The notes under the pieces are model-generated. The model saw only the letters and a program-made list of their open reading frames with translations, did no database searches and was not told the DNA's origin. This document shows, piece by piece, positions 63,554 through 64,000 of a DNA stretch of 64,000 nt. The translations under genes and the position numbers were made by a program. Position 1 is the first letter of the stretch. Every line of letters starts with the position of its first letter. The DNA comes from Rhodospirillaceae bacterium (GTDB lineage Bacteria; Pseudomonadota; Alphaproteobacteria; Rhodospirillales; UBA2165), in NCBI GenBank assembly GCA_947467145.1, contig CANIGJ010000007.1, positions 62,001-126,000 on the forward strand, read 5' to 3'.

Positions 63554-63785
63554 GCGGGCGTCCTCCACGCTGTCACTATCGGACCAACACTAGGCCGATT
63601 CGGCCTTTATAGGGAAGCTCGCGCCGCCGGCTTGATCTAAATCAAGGCTGCTCAGTGCCCACGGCGCTAAGGTTTTCTGGCATCCGGCTTCCCGGCCGAA
63701 TGCACGTCCGGCCCCCAGCTGGATGCCCTCCCTATCATTCGCCGGGGCCTCGCTCCCAATCCTGTAGGTCCCGGCGACCCTTTCT

Positions 63786-64000
63786 CTAGTGCGGCTTTTT
63801 TCCCGCCTCGATCTCGCGGATGCCATAAGTATTGGCGTAATCGCGCTGGTTTTCGGACGGCATGAACTTGGCCTCAAGCTCCTTCACCAGCGCATTGCCG
63901 TTGAGATCGCGGAAATCGATCATGCCCTCGGGCCGTGCCTTCACCTCCGCGCCCCATGTGCCCAGGCCCTGTAGCCCGTCCTTCTTGAAGGCGTTCAAGG
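63786..64000 (-). CDS. C-terminal part of an unrecognised protein (truncated by window edge)
   Basis: Only the last 70 or so residues are visible (FKKDGLQGLGTWGAEVKARP, then EGMIDFRDLNGNALVKELEA). The frame is open to the edge. It could be a solute-binding protein or another exported protein, but I cannot name a family. Confidence 0.5.
   Translation of the reverse strand, partial: LNAFKKDGLQGLGTWGAEVKARPEGMIDFRDLNGNALVKELEAKFMPSENQRDYANTYGIREIEAGKKPH

Overview
The window is high-GC chromosomal DNA that reads as an alphaproteobacterium, probably a soil or aquatic member of the Rhodospirillales or a neighbouring group. This is inferred from the gene families and codon use: EttA, a pst-pho operon with a Pho box, TRAP and ABC solute-binding proteins, Rieske oxygenases, a PEP-mutase-like lyase, DUF1127 and rickettsial 17-kDa-type lipoproteins. 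The species cannot be named from this sequence.

Left flank (1-11.8 kb): the 3' part of a Rieske oxygenase, an aldo/keto reductase, a methionine block (metE with one in-frame TGA, metF, and a divergent Lrp/AsnC regulator with repeated GTGGGAAAAC-type boxes between them), a duplicated-domain carboxymuconolactone-decarboxylase-like protein, a TRAP solute receptor divergent from a two-component system, and a second MetE-like protein.

Integrated element (about 11.86-24.73 kb): a 12.8-kb island of visibly lower GC lies between 56-bp direct repeats of the 3' half of a tRNA-Val(CAC) gene. The intact tRNA and a tyrosine integrase are at the right end. The left end carries a 112-nt tRNA-like pseudogene. 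The island has no capsid, terminase, relaxase or type IV secretion gene. It encodes a family-A-polymerase-like palm protein whose steric-gate glutamate is glycine, a membrane-anchored HTH protein ending in a UvrB/Mfd-type domain, a secreted PLD-family nuclease, two Sel1-repeat proteins, two DUF5710 proteins, a triple zinc-ribbon protein, two J-domain proteins (one tail-anchored, one a truncated copy) and several unknown membrane or secreted proteins. Non-coding stretches hold a near-ideal CRP palindrome, an AT-rich tandem repeat and a long dyad at a divergent promoter. This is the most unusual part of the window.

Right flank, 24.8-36 kb: a glycine-zipper lipoprotein, an LVIVD beta-propeller protein, glmU-glmS-SDR, and a minus-strand cluster (family 5 solute-binding protein, beta-sandwich protein, arylsulfotransferase-like propeller, sulfatase) beside a divergent LysR gene, which suggests organosulfate use.

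Right flank, 36-64 kb: a TlpA-like thioredoxin, a GST, ettA, an SSS-type transporter, and the phosphate block phoR / pstSCAB-phoU-phoB followed by a MauG-like di-haem peroxidase. Next come DUF1127 and lipoprotein genes, a GMC oxidoreductase, an alpha/beta hydrolase, a class III cyclase with a cyclic-nucleotide-binding protein, a glutaredoxin-DinB fusion, a PEP-mutase-family lyase, small unknown genes, a LysR-Rieske pair, a membrane protein and the C-terminus of an unrecognised protein at the right edge.
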